Assembly: GCA_019310195.1 (NCBI GenBank)
Contig: JAFDET010000003.1
Location: forward strand, 1 to 31,039
Direction of reading: 5' to 3'
DNA length: 31,039 nt
Origin: Deltaproteobacteria bacterium
Lineage (GTDB): Bacteria; Myxococcota_A; UBA9160; JAFDET01
The number at the start of each line of letters is the position of its first letter. The first letter of the stretch is position 1. The notes beneath the pieces are model-generated. The model searched no databases, was not told where the DNA came from, and saw only the letters and a program-made list of their open reading frames with translations. Made by a program: the position numbers and the translations under genes. This document shows, in pieces, positions 14,446 to 23,548 of the stretch.

Positions 14446-16176
14446 GTGAAAGAGCTCCTCGCCGAAGTGTTGGACGCGGCCCTGCGCCGTCTGCTGGAGG
14501 GCGCCGGGGACACCGGCGATCCGCCCGTCTACGCCCTCGAGGTGCCTCGCAACCCCGACCACGGCGACTTCGCCTGCAACGCGGCCATGCTGCTGGCCAA
14601 GCGCCTGCGCCGGCCGCCCCGCCAGATCGCCGAAGACCTGATTCGCGAGCTGGGGGATGCCGAAGGCCTGCTGCAGAGCGCCGAGATTGCCGGGCCCGGC
14701 TTCGTCAATCTGCGCCTGGCGGCGGCCCGCTGGCAGGACCTGCTGGGGGCCATCCTGCGGGCCGGCGCCGGCTTCGGCCGCGGTACGCGAACGGACCGGG
14801 CGCCGCTGCAGGTGGAGTTCGTCTCCGCCAATCCCACCGGCCCCCTCACCCTGGGCCACGGTCGCCAAGGCGTGCTGGGCGACTGCATCGCCCGGCTGCT
14901 CGACAACGAGGGCTGGGCGGTCACTCGGGAGTACTACTTCAACGACGGCGGCCGGCAGATGCGCGTGCTCGGGGAGTCGGTTCGAGCGCGCTACCTGGAG
15001 CAGCTGGGCAAGGCGGCGCCTCCGCCGGCCGAGGCCTTCGCGGAGGGGGCCGAGTGGCCGGAGACCCTCGAGGGGCTTCCGGTGGTGTTCCCGCGCGACG
15101 GCTATCGCGGGGACTACATCGGCGAGATCGCGGGCGCAATCCGCGAGCGGGAAGGGGAGGGCTGGCTCGACGAGCCGGGCGACGGCCGCTTCCGCGAGGA
15201 AGCCCAGCAGGAGATCTTCACGGGCATCCGAGCCAGCCTGGACGCCCTGGGCATCCACTTCGACGTCTACAGCAACGAGAAGGACTTCTACGCCGACGGC
15301 TCCGTGGAGCGGGTGCTGGAGGACCTTCGCGCCGTGGACCTGGTCTACGAGTCCGAGGGCGCCACCTGGCTGCGCGCCACCCGTCTCGGGCTCGACCGCG
15401 ACCGGGTGCTGGTGCGCAGCTCCGGCGAGCCCACCTACCTGCTGCCCGATCTGGCCTACCACCGGGCCAAGCTCGGCCGCGGCTTCCAGCGGGTCATCGA
15501 CGTCCAGGGGGCCGATCACTTCGACCAGTTCCCCTACGTGGTCGAGGCCATTCGCGCTCTGGGCGGCGACGCCGACGCCGTGGAGCTGGTGATGCATCAG
15601 TTCGTCACCCTCAGCGAGGGGGGCAACCAGGTGAAGCAGTCCACCCGCCGCGCCACCTACGTGACCGTGGACGAGCTGCTCGAGGAGGTGGGCGCGGACG
15701 TGTTCCGCCTCTTCATGATCCAGCGCAAGGCGGACGGCCACCTGGACTTCGACCTGGACCTGGCGCGGGAGACGGACTGGACCAAGAACCCGGCCTACTA
15801 CCTGCAGTACGCCTACGCCCGGACCCACGGCATCGAGCGCCGGGCGGCCGAGCTGGAAGTCGCGATGCCTGCGCCGGACCAGGTGGATGCCTCGCGCCTG
15901 GAGCTTCCCGAAGAGGTGGAGCTGATCCGCAAGCTGGGAGAGTTTCCCGAGCAGGTGAGCCGGGCCGCCGAGGCGCGCGAGCCCCACCACGTGGCCTACT
16001 ACCTGCGCGAGCTGGCGGGGCTCTGGAACCCGTACGTGCAGGACGGCTCGCGGCATCGCATCCTCTCCGACGACGCCGAGCTCAGCGCAGCGCGGCTGGG
16101 CCTGTGCCTGGCCGTGCGTACCGTGCTCGGCCGCGGCCTCGAGCTATTGGGCATCAACGCGCCGGAGCGCATGTAG
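14446..16176 (+). CDS. argS: Arginyl-tRNA synthetase
   Basis: A 576-residue class I synthetase that charges tRNA-Arg. The order is an Arg-specific N-terminal domain (residues 1-105, with EVPRNPDHGDFACNAAMLLA), the Rossmann catalytic domain from about residue 120, and the C-terminal DALR anticodon domain. The last includes NPAYYLQYAYARTHGIERRA and HHVAYYLRELAGLWNPYVQD. The HIGH site reads SANPTGPLTLGHGRQGVLGD, so the first His is replaced by Thr (T135) while H138 is kept. The KMSK region is degenerate (VKQSTRRATYV), as in many ArgRS. The start is GTG 14446, 33 nt after the FtsB-like gene. The SPOR-protein gene follows after 12 nt. Confidence 0.96.
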   Translation: MKELLAEVLDAALRRLLEGAGDTGDPPVYALEVPRNPDHGDFACNAAMLLAKRLRRPPRQIAEDLIRELGDAEGLLQSAEIAGPGFVNLRLAAARWQDLLGAILRAGAGFGRGTRTDRAPLQVEFVSANPTGPLTLGHGRQGVLGDCIARLLDNEGWAVTREYYFNDGGRQMRVLGESVRARYLEQLGKAAPPPAEAFAEGAEWPETLEGLPVVFPRDGYRGDYIGEIAGAIREREGEGWLDEPGDGRFREEAQQEIFTGIRASLDALGIHFDVYSNEKDFYADGSVERVLEDLRAVDLVYESEGATWLRATRLGLDRDRVLVRSSGEPTYLLPDLAYHRAKLGRGFQRVIDVQGADHFDQFPYVVEAIRALGGDADAVELVMHQFVTLSEGGNQVKQSTRRATYVTVDELLEEVGADVFRLFMIQRKADGHLDFDLDLARETDWTKNPAYYLQYAYARTHGIERRAAELEVAMPAPDQVDASRLELPEEVELIRKLGEFPEQVSRAAEAREPHHVAYYLRELAGLWNPYVQDGSRHRILSDDAELSAARLGLCLAVRTVLGRGLELLGINAPERM

Positions 16177-16188
16177 GCGGGGATTGAC

Positions 16189-16749
16189 GTGAGTGACAAA
16201 GAGCCCACACGATCGCGCCGCAACCGTCCCGGCTGGCTTTCCACCCTGCTGGGCGGCGGGCTTCTGATCCTGCTGGGCTTCGCGGCGGGGCTGGTGGTGG
16301 GCGCCTCGGTGGAGGACCCGGATCTGATCGCCGCGGCGCTGGCGGGCAATGCCACCGACGTGGCGCTGCCGAACGAGCCCTTGCTGCCGGTGACCGAGAC
16401 CGCCATGGGGCCGGCGCTGGGCGCCCGGCCCGCGGTCGCCGAGGCGGCGCCGCAGGCGCGGGCTCCCCGGCGCCGGGCGGCTGCCGAGCTCCCCGCGGTG
16501 GCTGCGCCGCCTCCGGGAGGCTTTTCGGTGCAGGTGGGCGCCTTCGGCGACAAGGGGCCGGCATCCCAGCTGGTCCGGCAGCTCGAGGGCGGCGGGTTTC
16601 GCGCCTTCCTGGTCGCCGGCGACGGCTCGGGTCCGGCCTGGCGTGTGCGGGTGGGACCGGTGGCGTCCCGCCCCGAGGCCGACGCCCTGGCCCGGCGTTT
16701 GAAGCGCGATGAGGGCCTGCCGACCTGGGTGGTGAGCGACGATGGCTAG
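16189..16749 (+). CDS. SPOR-domain membrane protein
   Basis: A 186-residue protein from GTG 16189. A short basic cytoplasmic tail is followed by one transmembrane segment (about residues 17-42, LLGGGLLILLGFAAGLVVGA). A low-complexity Ala/Pro-rich linker leads to a C-terminal SPOR domain (residues 110-184, GGFSVQVGAFGDKGPASQLV through WRVRVGPVASRPEADALARR). SPOR domains bind glycan strands stripped of stem peptides at division septa, so a role in cell division or peptidoglycan turnover is likely. A SPOR gene directly after argS is, from memory, a recurrent arrangement in Geobacter-like bacteria. Its last 8 nt overlap the start of the next gene. Confidence 0.85.
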   Translation: MSDKEPTRSRRNRPGWLSTLLGGGLLILLGFAAGLVVGASVEDPDLIAAALAGNATDVALPNEPLLPVTETAMGPALGARPAVAEAAPQARAPRRRAAAELPAVAAPPPGGFSVQVGAFGDKGPASQLVRQLEGGGFRAFLVAGDGSGPAWRVRVGPVASRPEADALARRLKRDEGLPTWVVSDDG

Positions 16750-17700
16750 ACGCCTCGAGCGCGCCCTGGTGACGGGCGGGGCGGGCTTCATCGGCTCGCA
16801 CCTGTGCGATCGGCTGCTGGCGGAAGGCTGCCGGGTGCTGGCCTACGACAACCTGCTCACCGGGCGCATGGAGAACATCCAGCATCTGCTCGGCGACCCC
16901 CGCTTCGACTTCGAGCACTACGACGTCACCAACTACCTGCACGTGGCCGGCGAGTTGGACGCGATCCTCCACTTCGCCTCGCCCGCAAGCCCGGCGGACT
17001 TCGAGCGCCTGCCCATCCAGATCTTGAAGGTGGGCTCCCTCGGCACCCACAAGGCCCTGGGGCTGGCCAAGGCCAAGGGGGCGCGCTTCCTGCTGGCCAG
17101 CACGTCCGAGTGCTACGGCGACCCCGAGGTGAATCCGCAGCCCGAGACCTACTGGGGCAACGTCAACCCGGTGGGCGTGCGCGGGGTGTACGACGAGGCC
17201 AAGCGCTTCGCCGAGGCCATGGCCATGGCCTACCACCGCCACCACGGCGTGGACGTCCGCATCGTGCGCATCTTCAACACGTTCGGTCCGCGCATGCAGG
17301 TGGACGATGGGCGCGCCATCCCGAACTTCATTCGTCAGGCCATTCGCAGCGAGGACGTGACCGTCTACGGCGATGGCTGCCAGACCCGCTCGATCCAGTA
17401 CGTAGACGACCTGGTGGAGGGGATCTGGCGTCTTCTCAATTGCGAGTACGTGGGCCCGGTCAACATCGGGAGCCACAACGAAATCACCATGTACGAGCTG
17501 GCCCGGACGATCATCCGTCTCGCCGAGAGCTCCAGCCAGATCGTCAATCGACCGCTTCCGCCCGACGATCCCAAGGTGCGGCGTGCGGACAACTCCCTCG
17601 CGAAGGAAGTGCTGGATTGGGAGCCCCGCGTACCGCCCGAGGAGGGCCTGCGCCGCACCATCGAGTACTTCCGGGCCGAGCTGGCGCGGAGCTCCAGCGC

Positions 17701-17704
<4 letters not shown>
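16742..17704 (+). CDS. NAD-dependent epimerase/dehydratase, UDP-glucuronate decarboxylase-like
   Basis: A 320-residue extended SDR. The NAD-binding motif VTGGAGFIGSHL starts at residue 10. Catalytic residues are in STSECYGDP and the Y150-x3-K154 pair (GVYDEAK). The motifs QPETYWGNVNPVG, FNTFGPRMQVDDGRAIPNFI, VYGDGCQTRSIQYVDDLVEG and DDPKVRRADNSLAKEVLDWE closely follow the UDP-xylose synthase (Uxs) subgroup. That subgroup converts UDP-glucuronate to UDP-xylose. Substrate specificity is inferred from motifs only; a related dTDP- or UDP-sugar epimerase role is possible. It overlaps the SPOR gene by 8 nt and lepA by 4 nt, so it sits inside a tight operon. No other sugar-nucleotide genes are nearby. 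Confidence 0.8.
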
Positions 17705-19499
<1,795 letters not shown>

Positions 19500-19503
<4 letters not shown>

Positions 19504-20327
19504 ACGAGCCGCTGTCCGCAGACGATGCCACGCGCAGCCGCGTCGAGGTCCAGGCGGACACCGAGGAGGAGCCGCGCTCCTGGCTGGGACGTCAGCTCGA
19601 GGGGGTGAACACCCTGTTCATCGCTGTGCTGATCGCCCTGGCGATCCGCGCCTTCGTGATCGAGCCGTTCCGGATTCCGTCCGGGTCGATGCTGCCCACG
19701 CTCCTGGTCGGAGATCACCTGTTCGTCAACAAGTTCGTGTACGGCGTGCGCGTGCCGTTCACCGGGCTGCGCATGCCCGGCCTGCGCGAGCCGCAGCGCG
19801 GTGACGTGGTGGTCTTCACGGTGGCGCGCGACGGAGCGGCAATCTATCCAACAGACCGCCGTCCGGAGCTGCGGCGCGAGGAGTTCGTGAAGCGGATCGT
19901 GGGGCTGCCCGGCGATCACGTGCAGGTGGACCAGGGTCGCGTGCACTTGAACGGGGCTCGCGTCGAGGGCTACGACACCACGAGTCTCTTCGAGGACGGC
20001 GCCGGGCGCCGGCTGCGCATCCGCAACGAGGAGCTGGACAGCGGGGCCTACACCGTGCTGGATGACCCCTTGCTCACCGGCCTGCCCCAGAACGAGTTCA
20101 CCGTGGAGCCGGGCCGCTACTTCATGATGGGCGACAACCGGGACCACTCCAACGACAGTCGCAACTGGGGCACGGTGCGCCTCCAGGAGCTGAAGGGACC
20201 CGCCTTCGTGCTCTACTGGTCGTGGGACTTCGAGGGCGGCTGGCTCTCCCTGGCCAACCCGCTGACCTGGGTGGACCTGCTGGTGGACAAGACTCGGTGG
20301 TCGCGGATCGGCGACGGGATCGATTGA
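19500..20327 (+). CDS. lepB: Signal peptidase I
   Basis: A 275-residue membrane protease that cleaves Sec and Tat signal peptides on the outer face of the inner membrane. An N-terminal hydrophilic stretch of about 35 residues precedes one transmembrane segment (TLFIAVLIALAIRAFVIEPF). The catalytic Ser is S63 in RIPSGSMLPTLLVGDHLFVN, and the general-base Lys is K131 in EEFVKRIVGLPGDHVQVDQG. The C-terminal box reads YFMMGDNRDHSNDSRNWG. The Ser-Lys dyad is intact. The GTG start overlaps the lepA stop by 4 nt. It is the last gene before the only large intergenic region, so the operon probably ends here. Confidence 0.96.
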
Positions 20328-20372
20328 TCCATCCTGAGGCGGACAAGCCCCTTCGCTCGCCTTCGGCTCGCT

Positions 20373-20403
20373 GCGCGCCCTCGTCCATCTCCGGAGGGCG
20401 CGC
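20373..20403 (+). terminator. Strong hairpin downstream of lepB, possible terminator
   Basis: A perfect 10-bp stem, GCGCGCCCTC pairing with GAGGGCGCGC, with an 11-nt loop, begins 46 nt after the lepB stop. It could end or protect the lepB transcript. No T-run follows (the next bases are GTACGCATTG), so it is not a standard intrinsic terminator. It may work with Rho or as a 3' stability element instead. Confidence 0.4.
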
Positions 20404-20509
20404 GTACGCATTGCCTCGGGCTTGCGGGCCGCAGGCACCGGTGGCGCTCTGACCGCGGTGGGGCTGAGTTCCTGTCTCGCCGCAGGGGTGCACGGAGGGA
20501 CGTGCAGAG

Positions 20510-20592
20510 AGGGACGTTCCTGCACAACTGCACGCAGTGCCACTCCTGCACAGGGGGACGTTCCTGCGTAACTGCACCGGGTGCCAGTCCTG
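20510..20592 (+). repeat. Two tandem copies of a dispersed extragenic repeat
   Basis: Two units lie in direct order, at about 20510-20550 and 20554-20592. Each starts with GGGACGTTCCTGC and continues into (A/G)(C/T)AACTGCAC. A degenerate second half, GTGCCACTCCTGC or GTGCCAGTCCTGG, resembles the first half. The same unit recurs at 27983-28110. GTGCAG just before the first unit can pair with CTGCAC inside it, so the copies may fold in RNA or single-stranded DNA. The size, extragenic location and pairing resemble REP/RAYT-type elements, but no transposase is in the window. Confidence 0.75.
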
Positions 20593-20607
20593 GCCGGCGA
20601 GGCGGGT

Positions 20608-20636
20608 TTGACGAGCCCGGCCCGGGGCCGTATGTT
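20608..20636 (+). promoter_or_regulatory. Predicted sigma70-type promoter of the pyr operon
   Basis: TTGACG (20608-20613, 5 of 6 to the -35 consensus) is followed after exactly 17 nt by TATGTT (20631-20636, 4 of 6 to the -10 consensus). Transcription would begin near 20643, giving a leader of about 50 nt before pyrR. This is the best promoter-like match I saw in the intergenic region, and it lies just upstream of the PyrR-binding-like hairpin. It is a prediction from sequence only. Confidence 0.6.
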
Positions 20637-20658
20637 TCCCGCCGATTGCTCCTTTTAA

Positions 20659-20683
20659 GTCCGTCCGGCGAGGCGGACAAAGG
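20659..20683 (+). promoter_or_regulatory. PyrR-binding-loop-like RNA hairpin next to the pyrR ribosome binding site
   Basis: GTCCG (20659-20663) pairs with CGGAC (20674-20678) around the loop TCCGGCGAGG. As I recall it, the Bacillus PyrR-binding consensus is ARUCCNGNGAGGYU. The sequence CGTCCGGCGAGGCG (20662-20675) matches it at 12 of 14 positions, including the whole UCCNGNGAGG core. The Shine-Dalgarno sequence AAAGG (20679-20683) follows the stem directly. A PyrR-UMP complex on this hairpin would be expected to block ribosome access to pyrR. The leader shows no room for an antiterminator/terminator pair, so translational rather than attenuation control is inferred. Confidence 0.7.
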
Positions 20684-20691
20684 TGCGCGAC

Positions 20692-21318
20692 GTGTCCGAC
20701 GAACACCCCCAGCCCCGCGCCGCCGGCGACAGCACGCCGGCTGAGAGCCACCCGGCCAACGGCGCAAACGTCGTTCTAGACGACGTGGGCATTCGCCGCG
20801 CCCTGACCCGGATCGCCCACGAGATCGTGGAGCGCAACGAGGACCTCTCGCGGCTCTACCTGGTGGCCGTGCCCAACGGCGGCGTGCCCCTGGCGCGCCA
20901 GCTGGCCGAGAACCTGCGCAGCATCGCCGACGAGGACGTCACCATCGGCATCCTCGATACGACGCTCTACCGCGACGACCTGATCACCCGAGCCGAGCGG
21001 CCGCGCCTGCGCCGCACCGAGATGCCCTCGGTGGTGGACGAGCGGGTGGTGATCCTGGTGGACGACGTAGCCAGCACCGGTCGCACGATCCGCGCGGCCA
21101 TGGACGCCTTGATGGACTTCGGCCGCCCGCGCTCCGTCCAGGTGGTGGCGCTGGTGGACCGCGGTCACCGGGAGCTTCCCATCCGCATCGACTACGTGGG
21201 GAAGAACATCCCCACGCGCGAAGAAGACCTCGTCCTGCTGGAGGGGGAGGACGGGCACCTCGAAGGGCCGCTGCGGGTGGTGGTGCAGCCGGGCGGCCGT
21301 AAGGAGGAGACGTCGTGA
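20692..21318 (+). CDS. pyrR: Bifunctional pyr operon regulator / uracil phosphoribosyltransferase PyrR
   Basis: A 208-residue protein of the type I phosphoribosyltransferase fold. The PRPP-binding loop VVILVDDVASTGRT spans residues 119-132. LYLVAVPNGGVPLARQLAEN, ILDTTLYRDDL and VVALVDRGHRELPIRIDYVG KNIPT are PyrR-type segments. The last includes the LVDRGHRELPI signature, which I regard as diagnostic. PyrR binds pyr mRNA when UMP is plentiful and can also make UMP from uracil and PRPP. I chose GTG 20692 because AAAGG lies 8 nt upstream; GTG 20683 in the same frame is possible. About 25 residues at the N-terminus are poorly conserved in style (Pro/Ala/Asp-rich). It heads pyrB-pyrC-carA-carB. 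Confidence 0.93.
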   Translation: MSDEHPQPRAAGDSTPAESHPANGANVVLDDVGIRRALTRIAHEIVERNEDLSRLYLVAVPNGGVPLARQLAENLRSIADEDVTIGILDTTLYRDDLITRAERPRLRRTEMPSVVDERVVILVDDVASTGRTIRAAMDALMDFGRPRSVQVVALVDRGHRELPIRIDYVGKNIPTREEDLVLLEGEDGHLEGPLRVVVQPGGRKEETS

Positions 21319-22256
21319 TCGCGACCGACCTCATCGGCATCGAGAGCCTGGATCGGGGCGACATCGAGCTCATCCTGGAGACCGCCGAGCGCATGCAGGA
21401 GTTGGGCGAGCGGCAGGTCAAGAAGGTGCCCACGCTGCGGGGCCGCACCATCGTGAACCTGTTCTTCGAGCCCTCCACGCGCACGCGCACCAGCTTCGAG
21501 ATCGCGGGCAAGCGCCTCTCGGCGGACGTGATCAACTTCTCCACGTCCAGCTCCAGCCTTTCCAAGCGCGAGAGCATCCTGGACACGGCCCGCACCCTGG
21601 ATGCCATGCAGCCGGACGCGGTGGTAGTGCGTCACGACGTGGCCGGCGTGCCCAAGCGCATCGCCGACGTCCTGGCCGCGCCCGTGATCAACGCGGGAGA
21701 CGGCGCTCACGAGCATCCGACCCAGGCGCTGCTGGACCTGCTCACGGTGAAGCAGGAGAAGGGTCGCATCGACGGCCTCACGGTGACCATCGTGGGCGAC
21801 ATCGTCCACTCGCGCGTGGCTCGCTCGAACATCTACGGCTTCCTGAAGATGGGTGCCGAAGTGCGCGTGGCGGGCCCGCCCACCATGCTTCCCCCCGCGG
21901 TCGAGACCCTGGGCGTCAAGGCCTTCACGTCCATGCGCGAGGCCCTGGAGGGCGCCGACGTGGTCATGGCGCTGCGCATCCAGCTCGAACGGGAGGCCGG
22001 GGCGCTCTTCCCCAGCATCCGCGAGTACGCCGAGACCTTCGGGCTGTCGCGGGCCTCCCTGCGCTTTGCCAAGGACGACGCCATCGTGATGCACCCGGGT
22101 CCGGTGAACCGGGGCGTCGAGCTCTCTCACGACCTGGCGGACCACCGGCCCAGCGTGATTCTCGACCAGGTGCGCAACGGCGTTGCGTTGCGCATGGCGG
22201 TTCTGTACCTGCTGGCCGGTCGCGAACGCGCGGCCGAGGAGGAGGGGGCTCGATGA
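21315..22256 (+). CDS. pyrB: Aspartate carbamoyltransferase catalytic subunit
   Basis: A 313-residue enzyme that joins carbamoyl phosphate and L-aspartate to give carbamoyl aspartate. The carbamoyl-phosphate loop is FFEPSTRTRTSFEIAGKRL (residues 50-68, with S54, T55, R56, T57). HDVAGVPKRIADVLAAPVIN, GDGAHEHPTQALLDLLTVKQ and the C-terminal VMHPGPVNRGVELS are also present. No pyrI regulatory gene follows; pyrC is next, as in the ATCase-DHOase arrangement of many bacteria. The GTG start overlaps the pyrR stop and has an excellent Shine-Dalgarno sequence (AAGGAGGAG). Confidence 0.97.
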   Translation: MIATDLIGIESLDRGDIELILETAERMQELGERQVKKVPTLRGRTIVNLFFEPSTRTRTSFEIAGKRLSADVINFSTSSSSLSKRESILDTARTLDAMQPDAVVVRHDVAGVPKRIADVLAAPVINAGDGAHEHPTQALLDLLTVKQEKGRIDGLTVTIVGDIVHSRVARSNIYGFLKMGAEVRVAGPPTMLPPAVETLGVKAFTSMREALEGADVVMALRIQLEREAGALFPSIREYAETFGLSRASLRFAKDDAIVMHPGPVNRGVELSHDLADHRPSVILDQVRNGVALRMAVLYLLAGRERAAEEEGAR

Positions 22257-23548
22257 GCCGGATCCTGATCCGAGGCGGCCGGGTGCTCGACCCCGGGTGC
22301 GGGCGCGACGAGCGCTGCGACGTGCTGCTGGAGGACGGGGTCATCGTGGCCGTGGACGCGGCCATTGAGACCCGCGGCGCCGAGGTGATCGACGCGGAGG
22401 GCTGCTGGGTCGCCCCCGGCTTCGTCGATCTTCACACCCATCTCCGCGAGCCGGGCCAGGAGTACAAGGAAGACATCGCCAGCGGCGGGCGCGCCGCGGT
22501 CGCCGGTGGCTTCACCAGTGTGGCCTGCATGGCCAACACCCAGCCGGTGAACGACGACCCGGCGGTCACCGATTTCATCCTGGACCGCGCGCGCCAGGAC
22601 TCGCCCGCGCGGGTCTACCCGGTTGCGGCCGCCACCAAGGGACTGAAGGGCGAGGTCATGACCGAGATGTCCGCGCTGGTGGATGCCGGAGCCGTCGCCT
22701 TCAGCGACGACGGCAAGACGATCATGGACAGCGGCGTCATGCGGCGGGTGCTCGAGTACTCCACCCTGGTGCAGCGCCCGGTCATGACCCACGCTGAGGA
22801 CCGTACCCTGGTGGCGGAGGGCGTGGTCAACGAGGGACCGGTCTCCACGCGCCTGGGCCTGCCCGGCAATCCGGCGATGGCGGAGACCGTGCACGTGTCC
22901 CGGGACATCATGCTGGCGGAGCTCACCGGCGCACACTTGCACGTGGCCCACGTGTCCACGGCGGGCGCGGTGCAGCAGATCCGCGAGGCGCGGGCGCGCG
23001 GCGTGCACGTCACCGCCGAGGTGACCCCGCATCACCTGGCCCTGACCGACGAGGCCACCGCGGGCTACGACACCAACACGAAGATGGCGCCGCCGCTGCG
23101 CGGGAGCGAGGACGTGGCCGCGTGCCGCGCGGCGCTCGCCGACGGCACCCTCGATGCGATCGCCACCGACCACGCTCCCCACGCGCTGCACGAGAAGGAG
23201 GTGGAGTTCACGGCGGCTCCGCCCGGCATCATCGGCTTCGAGACGGCGCTGCCCGTGGTGCTGGATCTGGTGCGCAAGGACGAGCTGACACCCCTGGAGC
23301 TGGTGAGCCGGCTCTCCACCGAGCCCGCGCGCATCCTGAGGGTGCCGGCCGGGACGTTGGCTGTGGGAGCGCCCGCCGATGTGGTGGTGATCGAGCCCGA
23401 TCACGAGTGGGTCTACGACCCGGCCAAGGGGCACTCCAAGAGCCGCAACTCACCCTGGGACGGGGCGCGGATGACCGGCCGCGTACTGGCCACCGTGGTT
23501 GCCGGCAAGCTGGTCTTTCACGCCGACCGGGGGGTGCTGGCGCCGTGA
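22253..23548 (+). CDS. pyrC: Dihydroorotase, class I
   Basis: A 431-residue amidohydrolase that cyclises carbamoyl aspartate to dihydroorotate. The metal-binding HxH is H61/H63 in FVDLHTHLREPGQEYKEDIA. Other conserved parts are GGFTSVACMANTQPVNDDP, HLHVAHVSTAGAVQQIREAR, EVTPHHLALTDE and the catalytic-Asp loop ATDHAPHALHEKEVEF. The length and the motif HLREPGQEYKE place it in the class I (Aquifex/Bacillus) group, so it is probably active and not a pseudo-DHOase. The ATG overlaps the pyrB TGA, and its TGA overlaps the GTG of carA. Confidence 0.97.
   Translation: MSRILIRGGRVLDPGCGRDERCDVLLEDGVIVAVDAAIETRGAEVIDAEGCWVAPGFVDLHTHLREPGQEYKEDIASGGRAAVAGGFTSVACMANTQPVNDDPAVTDFILDRARQDSPARVYPVAAATKGLKGEVMTEMSALVDAGAVAFSDDGKTIMDSGVMRRVLEYSTLVQRPVMTHAEDRTLVAEGVVNEGPVSTRLGLPGNPAMAETVHVSRDIMLAELTGAHLHVAHVSTAGAVQQIREARARGVHVTAEVTPHHLALTDEATAGYDTNTKMAPPLRGSEDVAACRAALADGTLDAIATDHAPHALHEKEVEFTAAPPGIIGFETALPVVLDLVRKDELTPLELVSRLSTEPARILRVPAGTLAVGAPADVVVIEPDHEWVYDPAKGHSKSRNSPWDGARMTGRVLATVVAGKLVFHADRGVLAP

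Larger units (their letters stand above)
20328..20691 (+). other. Intergenic region between lepB and pyrR
   Basis: This is the only gene-free stretch longer than 300 bp. In order it holds a long GC-rich hairpin (20373-20403), two copies of a dispersed repeat (20510-20592), a sigma70-like promoter (20608-20636) and a PyrR-binding-loop-like hairpin (20659-20678) that touches the pyrR Shine-Dalgarno sequence. No open frame in it has family signatures. Short frames running through the repeats simply translate the repeat. Confidence 0.85.

Noticed and set aside
16804..17700. A 299-residue N-terminal extension of lepA
   Set aside because: The extension lies out of frame inside the SDR gene and is low complexity. 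The family start (TDRERIRNFCIIAHVDHGKS) begins at GTG 17701.
20510..20592. A CRISPR-like array made of the repeated units
   Set aside because: There are only two units here and three at 27983-28110, with no uniform unique spacers. The variable parts are diverged repeat halves, one copy is inverted, and no cas genes are present.
20502..20744. Small open frames running through the repeats (for example an 80-codon frame from 20502)
   Set aside because: They translate the repeat itself, giving recurrent NVPLC/GTFLHNCT-like strings in several frames and both strands. They show no family signature.
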